A stretch of 64,000 bases of DNA from Loripinus fragilis (lineage: Eukaryota > Mollusca > Bivalvia > Lucinida > Lucinidae). The stretch is from the NCBI GenBank assembly GCA_964019695.1, contig OZ026517.1:52135672-52199671 (forward strand). The letters run 5' to 3'. The translations under genes and the position numbers were made by a program. Below the pieces are notes generated by a model, which saw only the letters and a list, made by a program, of their open reading frames with translations, made no database searches and was not told the DNA's origin. Positions 50,115-61,942 of this stretch are shown piece by piece; the first letter of the stretch is position 1; every line of letters begins with the position of its first letter.

Positions 50115-50372
50115 ATGTATATAGGAAACAATATGGACCCAGAACAGTATGATGTCAAGGTCTTGAGCTCAAGTTCCGCCAATAGTACTCTTGACCTTAT
50201 GATGGCCACATTCTCTGGGTCATACTCTGCAGGCAAGAGTTGTACATATGGTCATGTGTTTTGTGAGAGGTGGCAGGATGTGAGAACTAGCAACAGCTCC
50301 AATAACTTCTTTCACACAAGATGTGACTGCGAGTTCAAGCCGCAAGCAGTGGAAAGCACGTCACCCAGGTAG
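50115..50372 (+). other. Unrecognised open frame, uncertain
   Basis: An 85-codon frame with balanced composition and five cysteines (GKSCTYGHVFCERWQ, TRCDCEFKP) lies between repeats. No family was recognised. Its start region (AATATGGACCCAGAACAG) resembles the outer stem of the hairpin superfamily, so the ATG may be repeat-derived. It ends CACCCAG|GTAGCAG, so an exon is conceivable but unsupported. Confidence 0.2.
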
Positions 50373-50454
50373 CAGAAAAAAGTTACTACTTCCATTTTGT
50401 CAGGTATGACCTTAACTTCATTCTACAGTCAATGTTGCAAGCAACTTCCCTTTT

Positions 50455-50665
50455 AACAGGATGCTGGTTAATTTTGCATGCTTTTTTGTCTTCTACTGGT
50501 TTATTGTAAAAGCAAACTATGAAAAATCAGTGCAGAAATACGGTCTTCAGAGTGTCAAACAATATGGATCCAGATCAAATCCTACGTTTTGTCATGCCTG
50601 ATCTGGGGCCAAACTGTGCAAGGGTGACAGCAGATGACAGAAGTCCTCACTAACAGGCAAACATT
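50455..50665. repeat. Hairpin-superfamily element, decayed
   Basis: GGTTAATTTTGCATGCTTTT, TGGATCCAGATCAAATCCTA / GTCATGCCTGATCTGGGGCC and GACAGCAGATGACAGAAGTC match the TTAA-type elements at 26729 and 35673. Confidence 0.75.
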
Positions 50666-50853
50666 TGAACCTGTACTGTGCTCCCTGAAATGGCCACTAA
50701 ATGTGTCATCAGTGTCTGCACAGATTAAATCAATTGTGAGAATACCAAATCAAATGTTTCTCAGTAATTCTAATCTGTGACAATGGACCATCCAACCATA
50801 ATTGTATTGGTCCGAATGGATACTCCATTAGTTTATGAAGGGCTTATAAGACT

Positions 50854-51045
50854 TTAACCCTTTGAATACTTGAATCCAATAAAATGGTTGTTTGGCAAAC
50901 AGTGAAGACCCAGATGAAATGCTGCATTATGCAGCATTTCATCAGTGTGTGCACTGTTTGCTAAAATAAAAACAATCGTCAGGAAAAGAAATACATCATT
51001 ATTTAGAAATTTTGACCTGCACACCCTTTTAAAATACAAAATGGA
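50854..51045. repeat. TTAACCCTTTG-started hairpin
   Basis: TTAACCCTTTGAATACTTG, then GACCCAGATGAAATGCTGCA / TTATGCAGCATTTCATCAG next to GCACTGTTTGC, partner of the 37.2-kb copy. Confidence 0.78.
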
Positions 51046-51077
51046 CAACCCCATTCTTATAGTATTAATATGTATGG

Positions 51078-51230
51078 GAGGGAGCGCAGTGTCTCGGGTA
51101 GAGTGCTTGACTCATGGGCGTCACTGCATTGTGGTCCTTGAGCAAGACACATTAATCCTAGCTTAGTACGGGTTCAGCCCAGGAAGACCCGTCCGATTGT
51201 TGACGGGACGTAAAGAATCAAATCAAACGA
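51078..51230 (+). mobile_element. Family 1 SINE, internally deleted, 11-bp TSD
   Basis: GAGGGAGCGCAGTGTCTCGG head joins directly to GGGCGTCACTGCATTGTGG, so the B box is lost. The tail is intact. AATATGTATGG lies at 51067-51077 and 51231-51241. Confidence 0.9.
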
Positions 51231-51359
51231 AATATGTATGGAAAAAGTGGCTATATTAAGGAATACCATTAAGTCTAGTATTTGAGGCAGAGAGGCAAGT
51301 AAAGCAAAACAAAGAACTCTAACAGATTATCAAAAATCTATTCTGGCAAAAAAACAACA

Positions 51360-51610
51360 ACATAAATGAGCTGCGACATGAGATTTCCAACAATGTGGTA
51401 TGTGCGACCAGCAAAGGCTCATACCAGCCTGCACATATGAGCAGTCTGATCAGAGCCTTTGCTAGTCCCTTGAATATTCTATGATTGTTAAGCTATTGAC
51501 CGAGCATTTGGAGCTTATAAGCTTAAAAGGAGGCTGCACAGGCTGGTCTGAGTCTACACTTGTCAAAATGTCACATTGTTAGAAATCACGTGTCACGGCT
51601 CAGATAAGTC
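51360..51610. repeat. GACATGAGATTTCCAACAATG hairpin element
   Basis: Terminal arms GCGACATGAGATTTCCAACA and TTAGAAATCACGTGTCACGG. Inside are GCAAAGGCTCATACCAGCCT / GCAGTCTGATCAGAGCCTTT and GGAGGCTGCACAGGCTGGTC. Further copies lie at 62178-62430 and, inverted, 62530-62770. Confidence 0.85.
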
Positions 51611-51714
51611 AGATCATGTGAAACTGATACAGCATTTATCCCATACTGTGTGACCAAAAAAAGATAGGTGAGCCTGCATATCTGGTCATATGCCCCAAAC
51701 ATGTATTGTTTACA

Positions 51715-52020
51715 TGCATAAATAGAGGATCTTACATGAGTGATCATGTGTTATTAAATTTATTTAATGAATTGATGAAACGCTTTACCCAATGAGTTAA
51801 ATAAATTCAACAATACAGGAGTTCGAATGTTAGATTCTGTTTATCACATGACATCAAAATTACTTTAAAAGGCATGAAAACATGAAGATTTTGTCATCTT
51901 TTACGCAAGGTTATAATGGATGTCATTACCAATTGTTACTAAATCTGTAAACCACTAGTGGTTTATCGATTTTATTGTATGGCTTTATATCACTCACAGA
52001 CACAACGTCATGTGATAAAA
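51715..52020. repeat. Inverted copy of the 43600-43940 repeat
   Basis: AGGATCTTACATGAGTGATC, ATGAGTTAAATAAATTCAAC, GGATGTCATTACC and AACCACTAGTGGTTTATCGA mirror the 43.6-kb copy. Confidence 0.8.
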
Positions 52021-52239
52021 CTTAGAATAAGATGATAATTCAGACCAAAAGTAAATATTCAGTCCTACTGAATGGCTGGCAGCACTTGTCTAACTATTGC
52101 ACTCAAAATGGCCAAAAATATTCTTGGATGGTCAGCTTGAACAATTTGAAACAATATATAGGACCATACGCCATATTCAACATAATTAGAGGAGTCAACA
52201 TAATTAGCACACTGTGCCCAGTTTTAAAATAATGATAAT

Positions 52240-52310
52240 GTCTTGAAAACAGAAGATCCAGATCAGCTGGCTTCATCAGAAGCCAGTTGATCAGGATCCA
52301 CAGTTTTTTC
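52240..52310. repeat. Short hairpin
   Basis: GATCCAGATCAGCTGGCTTC, ATCA, then GAAGCCAGTTGATCAGGATC: an imperfect 20-bp stem of the hairpin superfamily with another tip sequence. Confidence 0.75.
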
Positions 52311-52959
52311 ATCAGAATAACAATTAATCTGTACTCATAATGAAAAAGTCAGTATAGCTCAGTCAGAAATGAGTTAGAGTGATAGTCTAACTTCTATGGA
52401 CTGCAACAGGAACTGACAATTGCCTTATTTGAACCGGTTATAAAGAGAGAAGAGTCTCTTTGTATGTTGCCAAACTGGCTGAATGTTTCTGACTTGTTTT
52501 ATATGAACAAGAAAAATAAATGTGCAAATTTGATTTTCATAATTCTTTTCAAAAGTTTTTGTGCAAAAATGAGGACACAGCTTTTCTCCAATTATTGTCA
52601 ATATACAATAAATCCTGAACTAAAGTTTACTCATTAGTGCACCTGTTAACCACTGGAGGTGCACAACACTGCTGAGGAATGATAGTTAATTGTGCACCAG
52701 AGGCCAAGAGGGTGTCAACTTTAGTTCTGTCTCCATTAAAGGTACACTAGCTGGCAGCAGAAGCAAGATGAAACTAATTCATCTCCTGGGTGTGAAAGAC
52801 TTTATGACCATTATCATGGCATGTGATGAACTGGTATCCAGTGTAAGGTACAAGTTGGCATATGTGTACTGCAAAGATTCAAATCAGTTTGCGCATTCCT
52901 ACAGTATGATCAGGCCTTAGTTTTCTGTCTGAAGAAATGATGGACCCTTGGCTACCTAT

Positions 52960-53430
52960 AGAGCATCCATCAAAGAATCTGATCAGACTGCGCGGGTGCG
53001 CAGGCTGATCTGAGTCTTCGATGGGTGCACAAGCCAACTTGTACCTTTAGCTGGACACCTGCTCTTATTATATCCACTTGTGAACTCCCATTGTCGCAGA
53101 CAGGAAGCACTCTAGCACATACTAACCTGTCGCCTTTCAGGTTGCACACTGGGATTGAACCGCCATTCACCCGCCATTTTTATTAAAATATTTTATGCGA
53201 TCGCTGCTTGCATTACTCAGGGCTTTACATCCAGAAAATATTGACTAATAGAGAAATGGTAAACTTTCAAAAATTGGACTTTTTGTGATATTTAACAACA
53301 AATTATGTCACTACAGGAGCGCGAGAATTGAACAGGACTAGTGTGATATCGCTAGCTACCCATAATTCAAAACGTGAAATGCGAGAGATCTAGATGAGGT
53401 GTGTCAGGTCTCATGAGAATGCGTGAACTC
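52960..53430. repeat. Hairpin plus repeat shared inverted with 38930-39290
   Basis: AAGAATCTGATCAGACTGCG / CGCAGGCTGATCTGAGTCTT is a hairpin at 52974-53020. 53075-53430 (CAGACAGGAAGCACTCTAGC, CTGTCGCCTTTC, GGGCTTTACATCCAGAAAAT) mirrors the 39-kb repeat. A - strand AATAAA at 53184-53179 lies inside it and could serve RTN4IP1. Confidence 0.75.
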
Positions 53431-53441
53431 CATATCTGTCT

Positions 53442-53552
53442 TCAGCCTGTCATGTCTATCACTGTTTTACCTCGGCCATGCTTCTGACCCACTTTTTCAA
53501 AGGCTCTGGGCAAGTCTTCTAGGCTGAACACTTCATCTACTATTGGGCGAAT
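53442..53552 (-). CDS. RTN4IP1: RTN4IP1 last coding exon
   Basis: Acceptor CTCTTTTTCACAG; reads IRPIVDEVFSLEDLPRAFEK then VGQKHGRGKTVIDMTG and TGA at 53444-53442. GRGKTV(I/V) is the typical end of MDR-type reductases. Confidence 0.96.
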   Translation of the reverse strand: MRPIVDEVFSLEDLPRAFEKVGQKHGRGKTVIDMTG

Positions 53553-56500
53553 CTGTGAAAAAGAGCAAACCTTGAATTTAACATAAGCTTCAAAATTTCA
53601 GAAGTCTCATCTGCATTCTTCAACTACCAGTACCTATTGTAAACTAAGTATGCATTTAACCGTTTACCTCTTCGAGACGCCTTTTAATGCTTTTGCAAAC
53701 AGAGCAGACCCAGATCAGGCAGCTCTTTCAAGAGCTGCCTGATCAGGGTCTACTCTGTTTGCTTATAGAAATATGATTAGATATGATCCTACACTAGTGA
53801 ACCTGACAAGTAATTTCTTTGTTCTACATACCAACATGAAAATTTATATATATAATTATTCATAGTCGGTAGGGCTTAGCATGAATATTCATGAAAGAAA
53901 CAGTTAAGTATGGCATGGATCATGAATGAGGGTCTGGAAAAGGTTTACCAAGAAGTGACCAATAACCTTTTTTAGTGAGAAGTGATTGAAGACCTCATTT
54001 TTAGGTATTATTTACTTTCACTGATCAATGATTACAATTACATTACAATTACAGGACCTGTAGAAATGTAATGATTACAATTTCAATTACTTCAGAAATG
54101 TAATGATTACAATTAAAATTACTTTAGAAACGTTTAGAATTTTTCCTGTCCAAATCATTGAAGGATGACTGTTTCATTTGACTATCAGAGGAGTTCTTAT
54201 GTCTCAGTGAGATGTACACACACAGGTTTAGATAAGCAAAAAATTTCAGCGTAAAATTGAATTTGTAAATATTTTCTTACCCATCAGTTTTAACATATGT
54301 TTTGGGTGCTCAAAAGAATGGTCTCATTGAGACGGTTCTTTTGAGTACCCACAACATATGTTTTGGTTGAGAAATAAGAAATTTAAATTTTCGTTATGCA
54401 CTCTTAACTAAAGTCCTGGCACATCTTTCTGTAGCCTCTAAAAATAGAATGATGCTCAACCCTTTGCATGCTGGGTAATTTTTCATGATTTTGTTGTAAT
54501 TGAAATAAAACTTGCAACTCGCTATTTGATGACAGTTATTTAGCCATTCCATAAGAAAATGCATTTTTGTTTCATAATCTTGATCCAGCTCACACACATA
54601 TTCAGATGATTGAGAAAAGGTACACTGTGGATTAATCCACAGTGTACCTTTTCTCAATCATCTGAATTAAAATAATGCTATTAGTCATCAGTTAGTTTTT
54701 ATATTGTTTGTGGCCGTGTTCCTTGGCTATAACCAGTACTGGTTGGGTGGGTTTATGGTTTTGTGGTTTTTTATGACCAGGAACACACAAAGGCTAATCC
54801 GGCAGTGGTTCTGATTTTAAAGCATCTCAGAAGACTGGACCACGGCTTAAAGTCTCATCCGACAGACTGGGAGAAGCGGGGAATAAAACCTGCGACCCCT
54901 GATTTACAAGACATAAGTTTATCTCCTACACCAAGGCATCAGTTAGTTTTGACCAACTTATCTAAGTAAAGTATTTAAAAGTTATTATAATTACAGCCAA
55001 AAAATTTTCAGTAATGACTACATTTACATTACATGTATTACAATTACATATGATTACTTTGAAAATGTATTTAATTACAGATAATTACAATTACTGATTA
55101 CAATTTACCGAGGTCTGTCAGCAGATGACACAAGCAGGCAAAGAAAGATTGACCAACTTGTCTAAGTGAAGTATTTGAAAGTAATTACAATTACAGCTAA
55201 TATATTTTCAGTAATTACTACAATAACATTACATGTATTACAATTACATATGATTACTTTGAAACTTGTATTTAATTACAGATAATTACAATTTAAAAAA
55301 AACTTTTTGTGGCTTTTCCATGGTGGGCCTGGAGGGTTTATGATATGTGTGTTTATTATATGATGGGAGCCCCAGAAGGCTCACCGAAAGTGGTTTTATG
55401 GAGAAGCCGGGAATCGAACCTGGGACCCCTGGTTAACAAGACATAGGTTTATCCCAAACACCACAGGGGCTTCACTACAATTACTGATTACCCCATGTCA
55501 TTGTTTGTGGCCATGTTCCTTGGCTGTACCAGTACTGGCCGAGTGGGTTTATGGTTTTTGTTGTTCTATGTCCAGGGGCACCGAAGGCTCAACCGGCAGT
55601 TGTTCTGGTTTTAAAGCATCTCAGAAGACGAAGCAACAGCTGAAAGTTTCATCGGATAGATTGGGAGTAGCCGGGAATTGAATCTGCTACCCCTGGTTTA
55701 AAGACATAAGTTTATCCCCTACACCAACTTTTTGTGGCTTTCCTGGGTATAAACCAGTTCCGCCGGGTTGGTTTAAGATATGTGTTGGTTTTATAACGGG
55801 AACACCCAAAGGCTCACCGAAAGTGGTTTATGGAGAAGCCGGGAATCGAACCTGCGACCCCTGGTTTACAAGGCATAGCGCTTATCCACTACACCACGGC
55901 GGCCCCTACACCACGGCAGCTTTCTGTCAACATATGACACAAGCAGGCAAAAAAACATTGACCAAATAGGTCTTATCCGGTAAATGCTTCCAGCAGCAGT
56001 TAACAGCTGTGCTAGGTACAAATACTACCCTTTCTCTGCACCTAGTGTGTGTAAAGATAGGGGATAAATCTTGAAGTGTGTACTCTGCTAACAACTTATT
56101 CTAATTACCTAAAAATGGGTGGAACTAATTTCACCCTTAGATCTTTAGAAGGGTTGCAGAAGTATTTAAAAGATAGAGATATTGCATTTTACTGACATAA
56201 AAAGCCTGAATTTTTAGATATTTGCTAACAATGAGAGGCTTGGAACAGAAGTACAAACCGGATAGACTTCCTAATGATAGGGACAAAATATTGAAAGAAA
56301 AATTAATAACAAAAATTATATGTCCGTCAATGTCTAATCTAAAAACTGATCAAGAATCAAAATCAAATCACTTTAGCCCCATTCCCAGCCTACCGACATT
56401 CATTTTTGAAATCTATAATTTATCCTAATGTTTTATTAAGAGTATATGGTAATAAAATCTCTTGATTGTCAATGTGCCTAATCTGAGCCTGCACTGTCTG

Positions 56501-59500
56501 CCTTTAACTACTGTCGCCTGCTTATAGCCCTCACCAACTTTTTAGATCCAGATCAGGTCTGATAAGCTGTAGGGCACATGGACGGATCCTGGATTTCTTC
56601 ATGGGGGATTAAAATTTACAAAGGGTGTTCGAATTGTTTATTGTAATTTTTCCTTCTCCATGAAAATGGAATAATTTTGTCTCAAAGGGGGTTCGAGCGA
56701 ACCCTCTGGGTCCGCCACTGGGGCATGATCTGAATCCACACTGTTTGTTGCTCAGATTGACTTTTCCAAAATATTCCTTCACAAACACAACCAGAGTGTC
56801 AAACAGTTTGAATCCAGATCAGGACCGACGTTCTGTCGGGTTGGTTTGGGTCTTAACTGTTTGAAAGGTTATCAGCAGATAACAAAAGTCGCCGCTGGCA
56901 AGGAAAGAGTTAAAAGGTGAAGTAGCGTAGATCTGATCAGAAAGTTAATTGTGACTAAAATAAAGTAATGTTGAGATTGACTGGAAATTATTAAAACTAT
57001 TTTAACAGGTTATTCGCTGTATCTCCTGACAATATTGCAACAACCTCAAGAACATCTTTCAGATTGCATTTTAGATACATTACATTTAGGTAAAACCCCG
57101 AAAATTAGCAGAAAGAAAATAAAATTGAGAGATTTCCTATGCAAATACACAGAAAAATGCTGTCTGCTACAATCAGAATGTACCTAGTGGAACTCAGTGC
57201 TGTAGTTTCATACTACCAGGAGTACGCCTATTGTCTAAGTAAAGTATTTGAAAGTAATTCTAATTACAGCTAATATATTTTCAGTAATGATTACAATTAC
57301 ATTATATGTATTACAATTACATATGATTACTTTGAAAATTGTATTTAATTACAGATAATTACAATTACTGATTACAATTACCCCAGGTCTGTCAGCAGAT
57401 GACACAAGATTCTTTTTATCAAGGGAAGAAACTCAAATTCATTCTATTTTTAAATCAAAGAAAGACAACTCAAAATATAATCTACATTTTAACAGGCCTT
57501 TTTCCCAACACAATTTGTGTTCTTTTGCAGAAAAAAGATTCAAGAAAGACTAAAATAATAAAAAAGTAGTACATGTAATTCAATAATAAAACTTCATTGA
57601 TTAATATATGATTTTCTATGTGATTATATTTTGTAGGAACCAAAAGTAAACTATGCTAATTATATCACCTTGTTTAATAAAAAATGTAAATGCTATATAT
57701 AATATTAATTTTTAAATTTAATTCCATGCCTTAAACTAATGAGTAAGGAAAATAAAGAGCCAGGGTAGCGACTGGCTCCAGAGCAATGTCTCTGAGGAAT
57801 TTCTGAAAGGGTAAAGGTTGCCCCTAGGTGACCCGCCTACTTTCGCGGGATGCCTGGGAGTTTGTGATCTTACCTGTCTAATACAATAATAAGATAAAAG
57901 CCCAACCAACTAACTCTTTCATAATTCTTTCCTTGCAAGCAGAAACTTTGTTGTCTCCCGACAACCTTCACACTGGTCAATGTAAATGCACCGGTGGTTG
58001 CTACAACGAGCTGGTGGTTGCATTTTTCAGCACAGGTGGTGGCGTAAAAGGTAAAAAAATCTATATCTGATGACTATGATTTATTTATAAACTTGCATTT
58101 AATTTATTTGTGATGACACATGGCACACAGACCACCGGTAACATTGCAGTTTATGGCTCTGCCAAGCAATTGGTGATTTAATTCATGGTTTGGACTGCAA
58201 ATCCAAAAAGATTCTGGAGTTTTGCCGTGACAGGTGCTTTTTTCTAGTGAAACTGCCTAAATTGAGGGAAACCTGCATGTCTAAGCGCAGCTGTTGACAA
58301 ATTCCCATGAAAGAACATCCAAACAACGATTTCTACTTCGTATTTTTTCTTGGTAAACTAGCAAATGTTTTATTAAGGAATTTTATTACAACACACTGGG
58401 AGCATTTTTTAAAGCATTGATACAAGGCACTGATGGTTGCACAGAAGTCCTGTGGTTGCTGTTGCAGACTCACCACATCATTCGCTGTTCACATAAACGT
58501 TACAAAAATCGCCATTTCAACCAGCACATGATATTTCTATACTGTGAAGAAGGCTCAGGCGAGCCTGTGCCAACGTGCAAAACTTCAAGAGCCTTTGCTG
58601 CCAGCCCAAGAGATCTTGATATTTATTACATTGTCCAGTGACTTTGCCTGCGCAAATGTGCAGACTCACCAGAGTATTCGCTACTGGCGTGAATAGCACA
58701 CAAATTGCCATTTAAGGCATCACAAGAGATTTTGTACAGTGACAAAGGCTAAGGTAAGCCTGTGCAAATGTGCAGACTCGCCAGATCCTTCGCTGCTCGC
58801 ACAAAATGGCATCCAATCGCCATTTGAGTCACCACATGAGAATTTTGAACTGTGACGAAGGCTCAGACTAGACCAAGCAAATGTGTAGACTCGCCAAAGC
58901 CATTGCTGTTCGCATGAATGACACCCAAAAATAGTAAGTGAGTATCACAATCACAAACTGCAGACAAACCCATGGCACTGAGAGGAATAGCCACACAACA
59001 ATCACGAGACACCAGGGAGACAAACTAAGCATAGCAGCCAGCTCTCTCTCTTCCCCATCAAGATGATCGCAAAACAAGAATGGACATAAAGTAACAAAAT
59101 ATAGAACAATTACAGAATCCTGTAATGGGAGTAACAATCAACAACGAATCAACAACAACAGAATCACCGCCTTAGAACAGACAGCAGCCTATATCTCTGG
59201 GGTGATAAAATTGCATTTTACTGGTACCCAAATCTTCGCCCTAGATTCTGCTGTTGTTGAAGCACAAACATTTTAAGCTCGCATGGAGGCTTCTTAACTA
59301 TTGTAATGTATCATAACGGACAAACAATCTCATTAAATCAAAAGTTTTGTTGCCAATCTGAAAAATAGGCGGAAACACTTTCAAAGTGCGAACAGGGCTA
59401 GCTCTGGAGTGACACATTTGCAGTCACGCTTGAGCCTTCATCAGTGTACAAAAACCACAAAATCTATGCCTATTGACTGTATGATTTCTTTATAAGCTTG

Positions 59501-61861
59501 CATTTATTTTACTTTTGATGACCCAATGCGCACAAACCGTCAGTAACATTGCAGTTTATGGCTCTGCCATGCAATTGGCATTTTAATTCATGGTTTGACC
59601 GACAAATCCGACACAGTTGTGGAGTTTGACAGTGACAGGTGCTTTTTTCTAGTGTGACTGCCTAACTTCAGGAAATTCTGCATGTCTAAGAACAGCTGCA
59701 GCTATGTTATCATAGTCCCATGAAATAACATCTTAAAACAATTACTACTCTCTATTTTTTTTCTATGCAGAGAAGGCTCTGGCGAGTCTCTACATGTGCA
59801 CAGGCTCACCTGAGTCTTCGTCCTGGTACTGAAATATCATGTGCTGGCTCAAATAACGATTTGTGTACCGTTTATAAGAACAGTGAATGCTGTGGTGAGG
59901 TTGCACCAGCAACCGTGGCACATCTAGGCAGCCATCAGTGCGTTGTATCAATGCGTCAAAAAATGCTCCCAGTGCGTTGTAATAAAAATCCTCAATAAAA
60001 CGTTAGCTAGTTTACCAAGAAAAAAAATACAAAGTGGTAATCGTTTTTTGGATGCTATTACAAGTAAATATGATAACAGCTGTTCTCAGATATGCATATT
60101 CCCCTCAATTTAGGCAGTTACACTAGAAAAAAGCACCTGTCACGGCAAAACTCCAGAACTTTGTTGGATTTGCAGTCCAAACCATGAATTAAATCACCAA
60201 TTGCTTGGCAGAGCCATAAACTGCAATGTTACGGGTGGTCTGTGCGCCAGGTGTCATCACAAATAAAATAAATGCAAGTTTATAAATAAATCATAAAGTC
60301 AACAGGGATAGATTTTTTTACCTTTTACGCCACCACCTGTGCTGAAATATGCAACCACCAGCTCGTAGCAACCACTGGTGCGTTTACATTGACCAGTGTG
60401 ACCTTTGCAAACTGTGTTTGGACCCAGATCAGGACCAACAAAATGTCTGATGGCATAACACGGTGCATTTATGTCTGTTTTCAAGACGAAAATGGCTACT
60501 AGTGCATTATGCACCAGTTATTTGTAACCACGGCACCAAGCCCCTGAGCAGGGCCGGGGTGGGGGGGGGGGGGAGCCAGGCAAATGTACTGCATTTTTAC
60601 TTGTGCAGTGTCCCCGGGAAACGCCAGGGATTTTATATATCTTGGCAAACATGGCAGTGCAGACTGGGGGGGGGGGGGGAAACGGTGCTCGGACATTTTG
60701 GCCTAGGACGTTTCGGCCTGGACATTTTGGCCTTTTCCGTGGCCGAAATGTCCATGGTCGAAACGTCCTAGGCCGAAATGTCTGTGGCCGAAATGTCCTA
60801 CATTTGGGGAAAACTGCCATGGTTTTACTAGCCGGCTGTCCCTGCAGGTTGAGGGTTATATCTGGACGAAAAGTCAAAGTCCCAGCTGTTACCAGGGGCT
60901 GGGGGGTCGTGGTTACAAATGATTGGTGCATTAGAATGAGGATAACCACTGTCAAAGGTTCATTTGGGGAGGTATATCGTCCAACATAATATTGTTTACA
61001 GCTCTGCTATTAAACACATTGCTGTAAAACTAAATTTTTGACAATATATTTGATGATATACCCACCCAAAAGAAAATTTTGAAAACAGTTATCTCCTTAA
61101 CTCTTTTCTCGCTAGTGGCGACTTTTGTTGTCTGCTGATCACCTATGCAAACAGATTAGACCCAGATCAGGCCTGACAATATGTCGGCCTGATCTGGGTC
61201 TAAACTGTTTGACACACTGATGGTTTTTTGAAAACATTAATTTTGAAAAAATTCAGCAGACAACAAAAAAAAGCATGCAAAATTACCAAACATGCAAAGA
61301 GTTTATTTAACTTTGCGCATAAGGCCAGAATTTTTTTATTATTTGATTTACGAGATTTTCTTTCAGATTTCGGGTCGAGGGGACGAAAAAAAAAAAAAGC
61401 TCTGAAAATGACCAGTTTACTTTTAATATATCTAGAAAAAAACAGTAAAACTAATAAGGTAAACAAATAGTCTGTATCAAATCTTTAAGTATTTTATCAT
61501 TTTCCTAAAAATCTGGACAGGGCAATCACTTTTAACAGTGTCACTATCAAAAATACACAGACAGAACCTCAAAAATATATTATTTTTTTTCAATGAAACA
61601 AATAATATTTAGAGTCTGCGGATAAAATATAAAAATAATTTTACAATTTTTTTTTCTACTTTACGGAATATTACATTCTGGCCTAAGTATTGAACAAATT
61701 GAAGGATTCTTACCTGCCCTGTATCTACCATTTTAGCTACCCGCTTAAGAGCATTCCCATTGGGTACGAAAAGTGCCCATCTGTAACTTCTACCCCTACT
61801 GAACCCCTGTATATACAGAAATAAGGCATGAGTCAGAATAATACAGGCTTATCTAACTGCA

Positions 61862-61942
<81 letters not shown>

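Noticed and set aside
55835..55905. Possible - strand tRNA-Thr gene
   Set aside because: It is one of four copies joined to a shared non-tRNA body, so it is a SINE head.
60463..60989. Frames reading RNVLGRNV and RPRTFRP repeats
   Set aside because: They are translations of the GGCCGAAATGTCC hairpin core on both strands.
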